Part shown: positions 17,226 through 27,706 of the stretch, piece after piece
Layout: every line of letters begins with the position of its first letter
Numbering within the stretch: position 1 is the stretch's first letter
NCBI GenBank assembly: GCA_003427395.1
Contig: BFEA01000324.1
Location: 374,474-406,540 of the forward strand
Length of the DNA stretch: 32,067 nucleotides
Origin: Chara braunii
Lineage: Eukaryota > Streptophyta > Charophyceae > Charales > Characeae
Reading direction: 5' to 3'
Notes under the pieces: model-generated
Told to the model about the DNA's origin: nothing
Seen by the model: only the letters and a program-made list of their open reading frames with translations
Database searches by the model: none
Program-made: the position numbers and the translations under genes

Positions 17226-17790
17226 CTACTGACCCTGAAGATCAATGGCAAACAATAGCACTTTGTGTCCGGCATGTCTTGCTGCGTGCCTGGAGAGGCG
17301 TTTGCAACATTGATTTTCTTTGGTCTCCTCAGTTCGGAGAACCACTTCAACGTCCATTTTCGGCGCAATGAAGCCAGACCAGTGAGCTATCACACTTTCT
17401 TCAAAGGATGGCTTCTTCCAAGCCCACCTCCTGAAGTGGTTGTAATTGCTCTCGATCACTTCCATTCCCACTAAGTGATTGCTTTAGGACCTTGGCGTAC
17501 GATCTGGGCTGTTTCCCTTTTTCGACATTTTTGGATCTTAGCACCCAAAGTCTGTCTGCACAATTCTCAGCCAGCTCAGCAGAACCAAGCTCAAAGATGA
17601 TGGTAGGAAAAGTGCACGGAAGTCCGAGAGGGAGCAGAGAGGGATAGAGGGGTCCAGGACTGTACACTCGTGAAAGGCCAAGCGATAATCCCTGGCGATT
17701 TTTTCTTCAGCCCCTTCCTGATTCTCTTGGTTCTCTTCCCGTGCTGCCTTCCACTTGATTTCAAATTTTCAATTTGTCCCACTTTTCCTC
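17226..17790 (-). pseudogene. Coding-like stretch, unrecognised, possibly frame-broken
   Basis: On the minus strand a 88-codon frame (17667-17401; includes RSKNVEKGKQPRSYAKVLKQ) overlaps an 81-codon frame (17471-17226; includes RRWAWKKPSFEESVIAHW and FIAPKMDVEVVLRTEETKEN) one base out of step, and a basic 63-codon frame lies upstream. Composition is more protein-like than the surroundings: mixed residues, charged, no low complexity. One frameshift near 17420 would join the two. It might be a retroelement ORF1 relic or an unknown gene; I recognise no domain. Confidence 0.3.
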
Positions 17791-19215
17791 CCTGGTGATC
17801 CCCCAGCCAGTCTCCACAGAATTCTTGAATGACATTGTGCTAATTGATTTCGGATTCGGTTAATATTAATTTAGGTGTTTGATCAGATTGATCTTCTCTT
17901 TAGCCTTAAAGTTTTCCCATGGGGCAGTAATGTCAGTTTGAATCTGATGTTTTATTAAATGTGTGAATTCTGGGCCATCTATTCTGCGGCCTTCTCCATT
18001 TCATATCTACTCACAAAAGACTACAGGATGTTGAGTGCAAGGCTCAAAGATACATCCGCCTCTATAATGGATAATCATGGATGTATATATCTTTCCACCT
18101 GCTATGTGCTATTTTTCATGTTTTGTGAGCAATGCATTCTTCCACATTCGGGATATAGGACTTCAGAGATGGTTGAACCTGGACTGATTTCAACTGAGTT
18201 GTTCTGTTCTGTGCCCTTGGTTTGCCGATGCCAGAACGACGCTGGCCGGAGCTGGGGCGTTGCCCTGTAACCTATAAATAGCAGGAGCGTGATGCCTTGT
18301 AGAGAGATCTGGGGTGTGCTGAGGGTGGAAGGCAGTCTAGTGGTGAACCAGGGGGGGCTGCAATGAAGCCAGAAGAGATCAGCTATGGTGCATCATTAAT
18401 CAGTGTCAATAGTATCATCATGGTCATCATCAGCGGTTTCCGTATGTTCATTCCGGGCAGACTGTGAGGACCCCGGCCTCAATCTTATTATTGGTAATAT
18501 CAGCCTTGGGCACTGGGCCCGGTTATAAAAAATAATAATAATAAAAAAAAAAAGAGCATTTTTCGGTTTGTCAATTTATTTTCCGATGGACTGGTGGTTT
18601 TAAGTTAACAAATTTCATTTTCAGTGCGCTGCAAGGTATCCTCACTGTAACCCCAGTAAAACATGGAGAGCCCATGTTTTAGATGTACCTGCCTGCCCTC
18701 AGCTGCCCTGATACACAATCCAGTTCAGGAGAAAATGGCCTTTAGCAGACTCGAGGATTAAGACAAAAAAGGCCTTGCAGTTGTTCCATTCCGAGACACA
18801 CACAAGGGCCTCGCCTCTTAACACTTACTAGTACTAGGATCACACACCTGTGCAATATTTACTGCCAGTGGATCGGTAGGCTAATAATAATGGCAGGGTA
18901 AGGAAAGCCATTTCAGGGAATCTGGGTGCTATGTTGCACAAGCTGTACGACCAACCGAACCCCTCAATAGCCAGTTGAAAAACTTGGAGGCCATGTGAGA
19001 GTACACCCTGCACTACTGGCCAGTGCCCAGCACGCACTCACCCTTTCCTGCTTTTAACCGATCCCTATCCTTTAATAAATCTCAAATTATATTTGTTCTA
19101 ATAAGACGAAGGTCACAAACATGGTAACCGGGCAGTCGTCTGGACCGGCATCCAGACAGTCTGGAAAATTTTGTACCGGTTCAGACACGGCTACAGCTCT
19201 GTGAGCTGTTTGGGG
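17791..19215. other. Gene-poor stretch
   Basis: A plus frame at 17959-18270 (103 codons, Cys-rich, hydrophobic centre) is open but has no recognised motif and no coding context. (AAT)n with poly(A) at 18530-18554. Otherwise nothing recognised. Confidence 0.35.
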
Positions 19216-19253
19216 TACGGTGGCAGGCAGGAGGGCAATTTGCATCGGCCGTT

Positions 19254-19513
19254 TTGAGAGGACGCCTGCCCACTGCCGCTGCCGTTCGAAGTCTGCTGCT
19301 GCCGCCGCCCTGCACCATCCTCCAGTTCATCGCTTCCAACTTCATCATCGCTCCAAGGAGGCAGCCGTCGCTCATCGAGAGTGGCCACAGCGATGGGACT
19401 GATGGCAGTGGCAAGGAGGATGACAGCGGCGATAACGAGAAAGATGGCAGTTCCTCGGAGAAGGACGTCGACTCCGATGAAGAACCACTAGCTGACAAAC
19501 GGCACAAGACATC

Positions 19514-19555
<42 letters not shown>

Positions 19556-19560
19556 AGCTA
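19254..19560 (+). pseudogene. Possible coding fragment, acidic Ser/Asp/Glu-rich
   Basis: The plus frame encodes an acidic run (for example DGSSSEKDVDSDEEPLADKR) that then enters a (GA)n microsatellite read as Arg-Glu repeats. The region is more GC-rich than its surroundings. Similar acidic linkers occur in nuclear proteins and in transposases, but no domain is present, and the opposite strand is open for 130 codons too. Low confidence. Confidence 0.25.
19517..19550. repeat. (AG)n microsatellite
   Basis: About 17 AG units. Confidence 0.98.
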
Positions 19561-19578
19561 CTTCGAAGTTCAAAGTTC

Positions 19579-19665
19579 AAAACTCGTTTGACGTTGTTTG
19601 TTCCCCCTGACGGCTGTGGAAGTCTTTTCTAAACTCGTCCGACGTTGATTTTTTTCCCCTGATTC
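19579..19665. repeat. Two-unit direct repeat, period about 53 bp
   Basis: AAACTCGTTTGACGTTG and AAACTCGTCCGACGTTG, each followed by a T-rich stretch and CCCCTGA. Confidence 0.75.
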
Positions 19666-19891
19666 TCGAGTCTTAAGCCACAGCTTTGCACTGTTTACAT
19701 CTTTGCAGGTCTGCCCGTTGAATGTACTTCTTCATTTGCTGAGAGAACTGTTTGAGCTCCGGAGTGCAGTGCCGGCGAGTGTCTGTTGTCCAGCATAGGT
19801 GAGAGTTGCTGAGATTATATCATGATACGGCCTGCTATTTATTTTGCGGCTTTTGCCTTCGGTGCAGTGATGGTTGAAAATAAAATGAGCT

Positions 19892-20098
19892 TTAAACCAC
19901 CAGTACCTCGCTCAGCTATTGAATCCGAGCGTCCCAGCACGCTGCGCACCAAGTCCTGCCGAACCGCCGTCACAATTTTCTTTTTAGTTTTGCCTGCGGC
20001 CTCCAGCCAATGCGGTCCGGCAGGCCTAAGCCCAAATGGCGCGGTGCGTATACGGGAAGCGCCGCGGCCAATAGCTGGGCCAGGTACTGGTGGTTTAA
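19892..20098. mobile_element. TTAA-flanked MITE (family T, best copy)
   Basis: TTAA at 19892-19895 and 20095-20098 flank 26-bp inverted ends: ACCACCAGTACCTCGCTCAG with CTATTG on the left, and the reverse complement of ACCACCAGTACCTGGCCCAG with CTATTG on the right (two mismatches). About 200 bp, no transposase. TTAA target use is typical of piggyBac- and Kolobok-type transposons; assignment to either is inference. Confidence 0.78.
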
Positions 20099-20154
20099 TG
20101 AAGTCTCCTCGAACAGGACAACGGTGTGCTACACCCCCCTTCACCCCCCTTTTG

Positions 20155-20585
20155 ACATAATGCCACTGCGCTTTCACCTCATTTGTGTGTGCACCTCTAA
20201 ACGTGCACTCTGCCAGACAGCTCCACAACCCAGTAACTTCGCAAGAACTGCTCCAGTAACTGTAACGCCCGTTATGACTGCCAAGCAAGTAACGACCTGT
20301 CCCTCCGATTTCAAATGAGAAAAAGAGAAACTAAGCCTTTCCTCTGCCTTAAAATGAGAAAAATAAAATCTACGGTCAAAGGCGGCAAGAGCAGTCTACA
20401 CGAGGGCTCCGTTCGTTGTGCCACTGCACTTCCACCTCGTTTGTATGGGTGAAAGAAAAAAGCGAAAAAAAGAGGAAAAGTACCCTACACATCCATCTTC
20501 GACTTAATGCCACTGCAATTTTACCTCATTTGTGTGGGTGCCTCTAAACACTCGGCCAGATGGCTCAGCATCCCCATAACCTCAG
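20155..20585. repeat. Three diverged copies of a dispersed unit
   Basis: ATGCCACTGC then CACCTCATTTGTGTG appears at about 20159, 20418 and 20507; the first and third extend through GTGCCTCTAAAC-like sequence into GCCAGA..GCTC. Spacings about 260 and 90 bp. Confidence 0.65.
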
Positions 20586-21430
20586 CATACTTGTGCAAAT
20601 GTATGCCAGAGTGCACCTGGACGACCACACGGTGAGGTTCACCAATCTGAAGTCATCCGGGGCCAGATATTGTCTGAGGCGTTCACACCAATAACCCAGG
20701 CAGGGAGAGAGCCCCGGTGCATCCAGAGATGGCACCAGTGCTCTAGACTCTTGTTATGGCATTATACAAACAACACACAGGACCGAGCACTGGGGCAACT
20801 TGAAGGCTTTTGGACGGTCCGAAGGCAGGGGACAAGGACACGCGGATAGGAGGGGGGGCAAGCGGAGGGGCGGCTGAGGAGTTGTGATGATGGCAGGTTG
20901 TGGTGGGGGATTGGTGGAGGGGCAGTGGAAGCAAATATCTTCTGTGCACCACGTGCAACTTTAAACCACCACTACCTCCGATCCTGTTTTTGCCGAGCCT
21001 GATTTTCACTGCGCACTGAGTTTTGCCGAGCCGTGGCAGTTGCATCCGAAAACAAGGGGAAACAAAATCATTCCTGAACGCCGTGATAACCATCAGATAC
21101 ATTCTACAAAGTGCTAGTGTGACTGTGCCCTCAGAAAGGCTGTGTGTCCGGCAACCAACAGATAAAAAAGCAAAAAAACAAAGTGTCCCTTATGCTGCGA
21201 TTGAGGGCCGATACAGGGTGCTACAGGACTATTGCGAGTAAGAGGTAAAGTTAGACAGTTACATGCCAAGCATGGAATAGGCAAGTTGGACAGTTTCATC
21301 CAGCACGTGGAATACGCCCTGCCTGGCTGCCAGGGCACTACGAGGACATAGCGGCCAGATTATAAGCCCAGAGACATTCCTCAAAGCACTGGCGTAACTT
21401 CCAGCTTCATGAGGGCCTTCCCCGACGGCG
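20586..21430. other. Gene-free stretch
   Basis: Contains one isolated family T end (TTTAAACCACCACTACC at about 20962) followed by a short duplication of TTTTGCCGAGCC. No gene seen. Confidence 0.4.
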
Positions 21431-21436
21431 GTGGAT

Positions 21437-21487
21437 TTTTTTTGTTTTTTGTTTTTTTGTTTTTTGTTTTTTTGTTTTTTGTTTTTT
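21437..21487. repeat. (GTTTTTT)n low-complexity tract
   Basis: Seven or so units of T6-7 separated by single G. Confidence 0.95.
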
Positions 21488-21984
21488 CCATTTTGTTTTC
21501 GTCAGCCTCCAACCCTGCCCCAGGGCACAGTCCCACTTGCACCATTGAGTTCAGCTTGCTCAACGGTGTGACAGCTTTTCAAGCATTTTTTAATTCATTA
21601 GAAATGAAGAAAGCTATTTTTTAATGTCCGAACGTTTTTCTTTCTATCGCATATATATATTTTTTTTCCCCGCTTTCCTCCTCACGCCCGATGCCCGAAT
21701 TCACGCACACATGATGATGTAGGAGGGTCACAATCAGGAAAACAGGAGAGCGTGAGGAAAAGAACTTCCTCTTGAATGCACCTATCCACTAAACGCGGCC
21801 AAATTCAACAACTCGTGTGAAAGTACTACCTGTTCGCTGGACAACCACCTCGTTGCCCCATTTGCAGAATCGTGCTTCGGACGGTACGGTAGTATGATAC
21901 GTCAGAAGCCAGACTCATTATGTCAATAAACATCGTTCTTCCCTGATACATCGTCGTTGAGCTGGCTACCAAGAGAAAAAAATG

Positions 21985-22065
21985 AGAGCTAGCTCAACGG
22001 AAGGGCGCTCGGGTAGGGGGCGTTCTATTTGAGAAAAGACATCTAGCATCTTCGAGGTCGCACCC
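21985..22065 (+). tRNA. Weak tRNA-like head
   Basis: CTAGCTCAACGGAAGGGCGC resembles a D arm and A-box; a degraded GAGGTCGCACCC stands where the B-box would be. No cloverleaf. Probably a retroposon relic. Confidence 0.3.
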
Positions 22066-22085
22066 TGTCACATGTGATTAAATGC

Positions 22086-22109
22086 TCAGCGTTGAGGTAG
22101 CTCAACGCT
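22086..22109. repeat. Short hairpin
   Basis: AGCGTTGAG-GTAG-CTCAACGCT, a perfect 9-bp inverted repeat with a 4-base loop. Function unknown. Confidence 0.85.
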
Positions 22110-22122
22110 GCTTAGACCATCG

Positions 22123-22534
22123 TTAGACACTCCTCCGGGACACGAAATCCCCAAGGAATTGTTCATTCCACCTCTCCTCGGGGATGCAATCCGGAAAAAA
22201 AAGTGAAAACGGGCAATAGGAATTTCCCAAGTCATTTCTACCTTGTGACCTCACTAGGTCCCTTGGGCACAAGAAATCCGCATTTCACGGAGAGGAGAGG
22301 GCACACCGTAGATAGACGTTACAGCCGAGAATCTGGATCGTGGCGGCACCCTATTGGCTGAAGGGCTGAAGCACAACTGTTTTTTTCTTCTTTTCTTTTT
22401 TTTTTTCTGACATCAGTCTTAGGAAATGTCCTCGGGCGACGTCCCCGAGGACAGGTGGAACGAAGGGGCCAAATTTCCTTTTGACCCATTAGGAATCTTT
22501 CCTATTGCCCGAGGATTTCAATGGGAGTGTCTAA
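22123..22534. mobile_element. Terminal-inverted-repeat element, about 410 bp
   Basis: Ends TTAGACACTCC and GGAGTGTCTAA are exact inverted repeats, and subterminal blocks also match in inverse (TTCCACCTCTCCTCGGGGA left, TTCCACCTGTCCTCGGGGA in the reverse complement of the right). No coding capacity. A poly(T)-rich tract sits inside near 22380-22407. I see no clear target duplication. Confidence 0.6.
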
Positions 22535-22748
22535 TGACGCCCTTCGTGGGACATGATGGCCCCCAAGCCCCTGACCGTTTTCAATGCACAGAGCCAATAA
22601 ATGCAAAGAGGGGCCCTGGATATCATAAAATTCCTTTCATTTTTCTGAGCTCGAGGGCGAAGGCCTTGAGATTGCATGCAGGTAATCCAGAGTTATTTCA
22701 TCGGTCTCATTCCACCATGACTCGAACTCAGAACTGTTTGTTAAGTTG
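22535..22748. other. Gene-free stretch
   Basis: Nothing recognised. Confidence 0.4.
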
Positions 22749-22926
22749 TTGAACCTCAAGTACACAGCCCCAGCCTTGCAGAAAGTTTTTGTAGCCACAA
22801 GCAAAGCTTGGAGGGGCCGCACAGGGCGTGGGGCGCCGTTGAAAAAAAAACAATAGGCGGCCTCCGAAGTGGTGCAGGTCTCGTGCCGACACCTACAGCC
22901 CGATGTGCGGTGTACTGGTGCTTTAA
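22749..22926. mobile_element. TTAA-flanked MITE (family T)
   Basis: Left end TTGAACCTCAAGTACACAGC (TTAA changed to TTGA) and right end GTGTACTGGTGCTTTAA match the family ends in inverted order. Confidence 0.5.
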
Positions 22927-23131
22927 CATTTACATGCAATTGGAAGTGTGCCATCCTCCGCATGAAAATTCCCTCTATTTGAACAAAAAAATAGAAAAGG
23001 AAGTTCCCTCCATTTCGCAGGGAAGCTCTACAAAAAGAAGTAAATCAATGCGATTAGTGGGACATGGCCCTTGCTAAGTCTTTCGTTTTGTGTTTCTTTT
23101 CTTTCACTTCTCATTTTTCCAATTCAATTCT

Positions 23132-23193
23132 CGTCCGATCTACTGGTGAGGAGCTGCGCCAGGCTGGGAAACGGGCTCATCGTCTCCCATACA
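23132..23193 (+). repeat. Dispersed repeat, family B (copy 4)
   Basis: CCGATCTACTGGTGAGGAGC, GGCTGGGAAACGGGCTCAT, CGTCTCCCATACAAG. Confidence 0.6.
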
Positions 23194-23460
23194 AGCACAG
23201 AAAAAAAACGAGATTTCAAACCTGAAGTTCCACCGTGGGGGTTCATGAACCTCCCCTCCGAAACTGGCCCAGAATCCCATACAAGTACAGATTTCACAAC
23301 TGAATGTGAAGTTTTGGGGTTGCGCTGCAAACCGGGCCCGGCGGAATTTGTTTGTTTCACCCTAAAGCTTGCGCAAGAACAATGATGATAAGAAAACCAG
23401 AAACCATCATCTTTGATATCTTGCCTTTCATAACATGATGAAAGCACTCCAGCAGCAGCC
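23194..23460. other. Gene-free stretch
   Basis: ATTTCAAACCTGAAGTTCC and a related ATTTCACAACTGAATGTGAA, each after CCCATACAAG.ACAG, form a loose direct repeat. No gene seen. Confidence 0.4.
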
Positions 23461-23577
23461 TCCCACTTGCAAGTGGGACTGCCCTGTGAGCCCGAGCCTA
23501 GTCCCACTTGCACGGACTGAGAGAGACTGGCCGTCTATCTTGGTCATCTACGGACTAGGTCCCGGCTCACAGGGCAG
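23461..23577. repeat. Nested palindromes
   Basis: TCCCACTTGCAAGTGGGA at 23461-23478 is a perfect 18-bp palindrome. It adjoins a 25-bp inverted repeat (CTGCCCTGTGAGCC at 23479-23503, its partner ending GGCTCACAGGGCAG at 23553-23577, three mismatches) with a 49-base loop. TCCCACTTGCA is used again in the loop. Probably a fold-back element. Confidence 0.75.
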
Positions 23578-23756
23578 ACCCACTTTGATGGATTTCCTTC
23601 ATGGCATCCTTGCACCCTCGATCTCAGAAAAGGATTCAAAGGGTTTTCATGATATCCAGGCCCCCTCCTCGCATGTGCACACCCCAAAGAAAAAGATTCC
23701 CAGGTGTGCGGTCCCACTAGTAACGAGGATTCAATTTAAGTTTTGCCCTTAATGCC

Positions 23757-23850
23757 TGAATCAGGACGCGTTTGTGGAGAGGTGCACTTAATCGCAATCT
23801 CCTTTTCTGTTCCTCCGCATTAAACCCCTCCAGATTCAGGTACTCTATCC
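23757..23850. repeat. Dispersed repeat shared with 14150-14272
   Basis: See the partner copy; TTTGTGGAGAGGTGCA and CCTCCAGATTCAGG in the same order. Confidence 0.5.
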
Positions 23851-24674
23851 GATTTTCTTGGCTGGTGGGGACTGAGTCGACTCAGTTCCTCGTGCTACGT
23901 AAGGAGCCGGCTTTGCCTCTTCTGCCCCAGGCAATCTCAGCCAAACATTAATTAAAAAAAAAAAAAAAAAAGCTAGAGCACCTATAGCTTCCGCAGCACA
24001 TTCCAAGAAGGGCCAGTAGCAGCCACATATGCTCAAAATCGGCCAATTGACTGATTACATCGATTAGTATATTAATTGATTGTCACAGCTGCAGATCCAT
24101 ACATCGCGTGACAGTTAACAATTAATATAATAATGAATTCACGGCATACTCACACTAGGACTTTTCTAAATGAATCTGAGTGTAATTACGGCAACCCCCT
24201 GATGTTTCTGACCACAATCACGTCCAGAGCTTAGTACAAAAAGTCCAGAGTGTGAGTACGCCCTCCGTCACATGTGAGCTTCTGGACTCGGTTCCACCAC
24301 CCACCCAAAAAAAAACTTTCAGAGTGCCGCATGTATCCTTCCCTCAAACCTGGCAAGATACAGTTGCCATTTTAGTTATGTTTGGCAAGAGTACTGGAGC
24401 AAGGTTAATATGCTGCTGATTGTGGGCCTCGTCCACATAAGCTCAGTGTCGAAAATGTGGTCCCAATACAGACAAAACGCTCATAGAGAACTGAAAAGGA
24501 GGGGGGGGGAAATTAAAAATAAAGGAGTGGAAACAACAAATAAAAATCTTTAGCAAGAGCTGAAACGAAGCTTAAAAAAAAAAACCTGGACAAAATAATA
24601 AAATTGGAAGCACAGAACTGACAAGTACTCACATAAAACGCTTGGCAAAAAAAACTGACTAACCTATGAAGTAC
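23851..24674. other. Gene-free stretch
   Basis: GACTGAGTCGACTCAG at about 23870 is a small palindrome. A poly(A) run lies at 23953-23971. Many A-rich tracts from 24480 on. No gene seen. Confidence 0.4.
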
Positions 24675-25140
24675 TTAGGGTAGGACCCCACAGGATGGCG
24701 GCAAACGATTTCGGAAGTCTTTTATTTCCAGCCAACTGCCCACCGCCTACGGAGATGATGAAACAGAGGGGGGACCCCACCACCACCGCCAAATGTTGCT
24801 TTTGCATTGGAGGTGGTTACCCAAAAAGGAAATTCAGGGGCAGTTTTCATTTTTGGGAAAGTTGGGAAAGGTCAGGGCCTGGAAGGCCATTCCAGGTCCC
24901 TTACCAGTGGTTGTAATGGAAGGGCTGCCGACTTCCGTCCGCATGCGCCGGAGTACGCACCCGGGAGGTAGGTAATTTAGGGAAACGAGTATTGGAAAAC
25001 GGAAATTTAGGGGCACGTAGGAATAAAGGGGCTGTGGACCCCGCCGTCTTCCACCACGGGAATATTGGTCTGTGGGGTCCAGGAATTTGCCTTGCAACTT
25101 CCGAAACCGTTTGCCGCGGTCCTGTGGGGTCCTGCCCTTA
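24675..25140. mobile_element. Terminal-inverted-repeat element, 466 bp
   Basis: The first 44 bp (TTAGGGTAGGACCCCACAGG with GCGGCAAACGATTTCGGAAGT) are the inverse of the last 44 bp with about six mismatches. Internal blocks with TTTCC/GGAAA and GGGGTCC/GGACCCC also mirror each other. A short partial end lies near 25300 (GTACTGTGGGGTCC). Non-autonomous DNA transposon or fold-back. Confidence 0.72.
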
Positions 25141-25427
25141 TTTTATTTCCTTTTCCAAAGCAAAGCTTGCATTTATTATGGACCCACTGCCCAAGGCAAC
25201 ATATACAAGTTGGTGAAGAAGAAGAAAATTCAGGGGCCTCAAGGTCTCCAGCCTTTTTCACCACGACCCCCTACAGGGCCCCTACCCTCTCGAAAAGAGT
25301 TGAGCGTACTGTGGGGTCCAACCCTTTTTTGTGTGTGTGTGTGCTTGAAGGGCAGCCAGTGTCGTATGATCCAGGCACACCAGCCTGGTTCATACGAAAG
25401 CTGCTATTGAATTATACCAACCAGAAA

Positions 25428-25611
25428 AGGGGTCCTATTTGCAGGCTTGGCAAGGACTGGCTCAATCCATTCGGGTGTTAAAAAATTGCGGAAAGCAACA
25501 TACTAACCGGAAAACGGGTCCTATTTGCGGGCCTGGCAGGGACTGGCTCAATCCATTCGGGTGTTAAAGAATGGCTTCCGCAATTTGCGGTCCACCGTAC
25601 TGGCACATTAA
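25428..25611. repeat. Tandem duplication ending in a family T terminus
   Basis: GGGTCCTATTTGCAGGCTTG, then GGACTGGCTCAATCC and ATTCGGGTGTTAAA, occurs at 25428 and 25514 (period about 86 bp, few differences). The second copy runs into CCGTACTGGCACATTAA, a family T right end. Confidence 0.75.
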
Positions 25612-25696
25612 ACCATCACTGCCCTGAGCCCTCCCAAGGCAATGTCGAGAATCGCACTTACATCATCCTGAAGACTTCATGGAAATAACTGCACTA

Positions 25697-25787
25697 CTCT
25701 CCAAATGTGCAAAATAAGGATGAATCTTCCCCTAGAACGCCAAGAGATACAGCGCCATATTTTTCGTCTTTTGTGCACGTGGAGAGT
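25697..25787 (+). mobile_element. Short fold-back element, family F (copy 3, best)
   Basis: 91 bp bounded by CTCTCCAAATGTGCAAAA and TTTTGTGCACGTGGAGAG, near-perfect inverted ends. Followed by the GTGCAGCAAGGCCCCATATG block shared with copies 1 and 2. Confidence 0.7.
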
Positions 25788-26019
25788 AGTGGCAGTAGTG
25801 CAGCAAGGCCCCATATGCAGAGTGCTGCCTGACTAAAATATAGCTGGAGGACTCAGCCAAGAGGGGGACAAAAGCATGGCACACTGGCGTTTTGGCAAAG
25901 CTTGCCGCACAGGGAGAATCCGCCTTTGGCAAAAGACGCTCGGAGGTATTCGTGGTTTGAATCACAGGCTCTTTTATTTCGGTTTCTTCTGAGGTAGGAA
26001 AAGAAACAAAAAAAAAGAA

Positions 26020-27482
26020 AGATGATACAGCACATTGCGCATATTTTTATTTAACCACCTGTATGGGCCACGGCCTCACAATGGTGGGGTGTACACGAGA
26101 ATCCTCAGCTTTCTATCAATCGGCCTGATGCAACCAGGTTGATTTCCGAGGGTGCAGAACAACAAGGTTCCACAATTCAGGGCCACAGACCTCCTCCCCC
26201 CCCACACCAAAAAAAAAACAAAACAACTCCGGGTTGAATTGTGAGGTCCCCGGCCTCCCCCAGTTCTGCTTTGGAATATATGAGAGTGTTAAAAAAAAAA
26301 AAAAAAAAAAAGAAGGGAATTTCATTACCGGCCCAGTGCCCAAGGCAATCATTACAGCAACAAGCGGATGAAAAGCTCCTCAAGCACCGCAAGGCCTCCA
26401 CCCTACACCCCAGGCAGAGCCGCTCGCATGTAGAAAGTCTACAATTTGAAAACTAGAAAAAGGAAATCCAAAAGCATAGAAAACTGCTAAACCGCCAGCC
26501 AAAATCACCACAGACTTTTTTTGGCTTTTCAGTACGAAACAAAGATGCTACAGCAGATTGCACATGTTCTACTAACCCACCAGTAGGAGCCCCGGCCTCC
26601 CAAATGATAGGCCGTACAAATGAGCTCCATTTGTTCGGGTGCAAAACCATTAGGTTGCGCAATTCAGGGTCTGCCGTGCTGGCTCATTAACAACAGACTT
26701 TTTTATGCGTTCGAGTAAAATATATATATGTGTGTGTTTAAGACTTTCTAAGTACTTACAAAAAAAAAAAAACAAAAAAAAAACAAAGATGCTACAGCAA
26801 ATTGCACATGTTTCATTAAACCACCAGTACGAGCCCCAGCCTCCAAAATGATAGACCGTACAACGGGCAGTCAGCACTTGCAATGTACAGCCTGGCGGGG
26901 ACCAGCTGTACAGCACGTACAGCACGTTTGAGCCACAGCTCTTTTCTTTTTCCGTCTCGAGAAGGCAAAAAAAAGAAGCTTAATCGATACACCCCACGAA
27001 CTGCTGACAAACAGACCCGACCCGAGTTTAAATCCATAATCAATCAGATGAACAGAATAAAATAGTTCTGGATTACCTGACAGGTGAATGATGACATCTG
27101 AACCCCATCCTCCTTTTCAAAAAGAGGGGCAAAAAACTTTTAAAATAGATAAAAAAAAGAAAAAAAAAGAGAAAAGAAAAAGTTGAAAAACAGATGCTAC
27201 AGCACAACATCCCACATGCTTCTTTTCAGCCACCAGTACACAGCCCGGCCTCCAAGATGATAAGCCGTACACACAAGCAGGCCGCCCTCTGTATAAACAG
27301 CCTGGCAGAGCCGCAGAGGGTGCAAACGAGGGCCCTTTATTCGTCAGGCTGGGGGTGCAAACGATTTACAAGCAGGCAGAAGCGGATGTCCAGCCTGGCG
27401 AGGACCGGCTCCATTCATTTGGGTGCAAAAGAATTATTAGGTTCTGCAAGTTAGGGCCCTCCGTACAGGTGCGTTAAACCAA
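26020..27482. repeat. Cluster of four related repeats with family T ends
   Basis: Four blocks begin GATG.TACAGCA after an A-rich tract (about 26021, 26544, 26788, 27192) and run through GCACATG, an ACCACCAGTAC-type end, GCCCCGGCCTCC, AAATGATAGGCCGTAC. Matching right parts (CATTCGGGTGCAAAA, TTAGGTT..GCAA, GGGTC..CCGTACTGG) lie at 26630-26690 and 27410-27477. Complete left-right pairs: 26572-26690 and 27225-27477. The poly(A) runs at 26290-26310 and 26760-26785 separate the blocks. Confidence 0.65.
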
Positions 27483-27674
27483 CAGCGTCCTCTCCTACAC
27501 AGGTGTCACTCTTGAAGTACAGGCAGCCAGTACTTGCTCCAGGGAAATGGTTCCGTAGGCCATGTGCAAGCGGCGGCGTTTCCTCCCAGACTCCCAGTTG
27601 AATTCGTACTGGATGGGAATTTTTTTCCTCCTGGGGCCAGGACCGGCTAGACGTGGGTCAGTGCTGCACGACCC

Positions 27675-27706
<32 letters not shown>

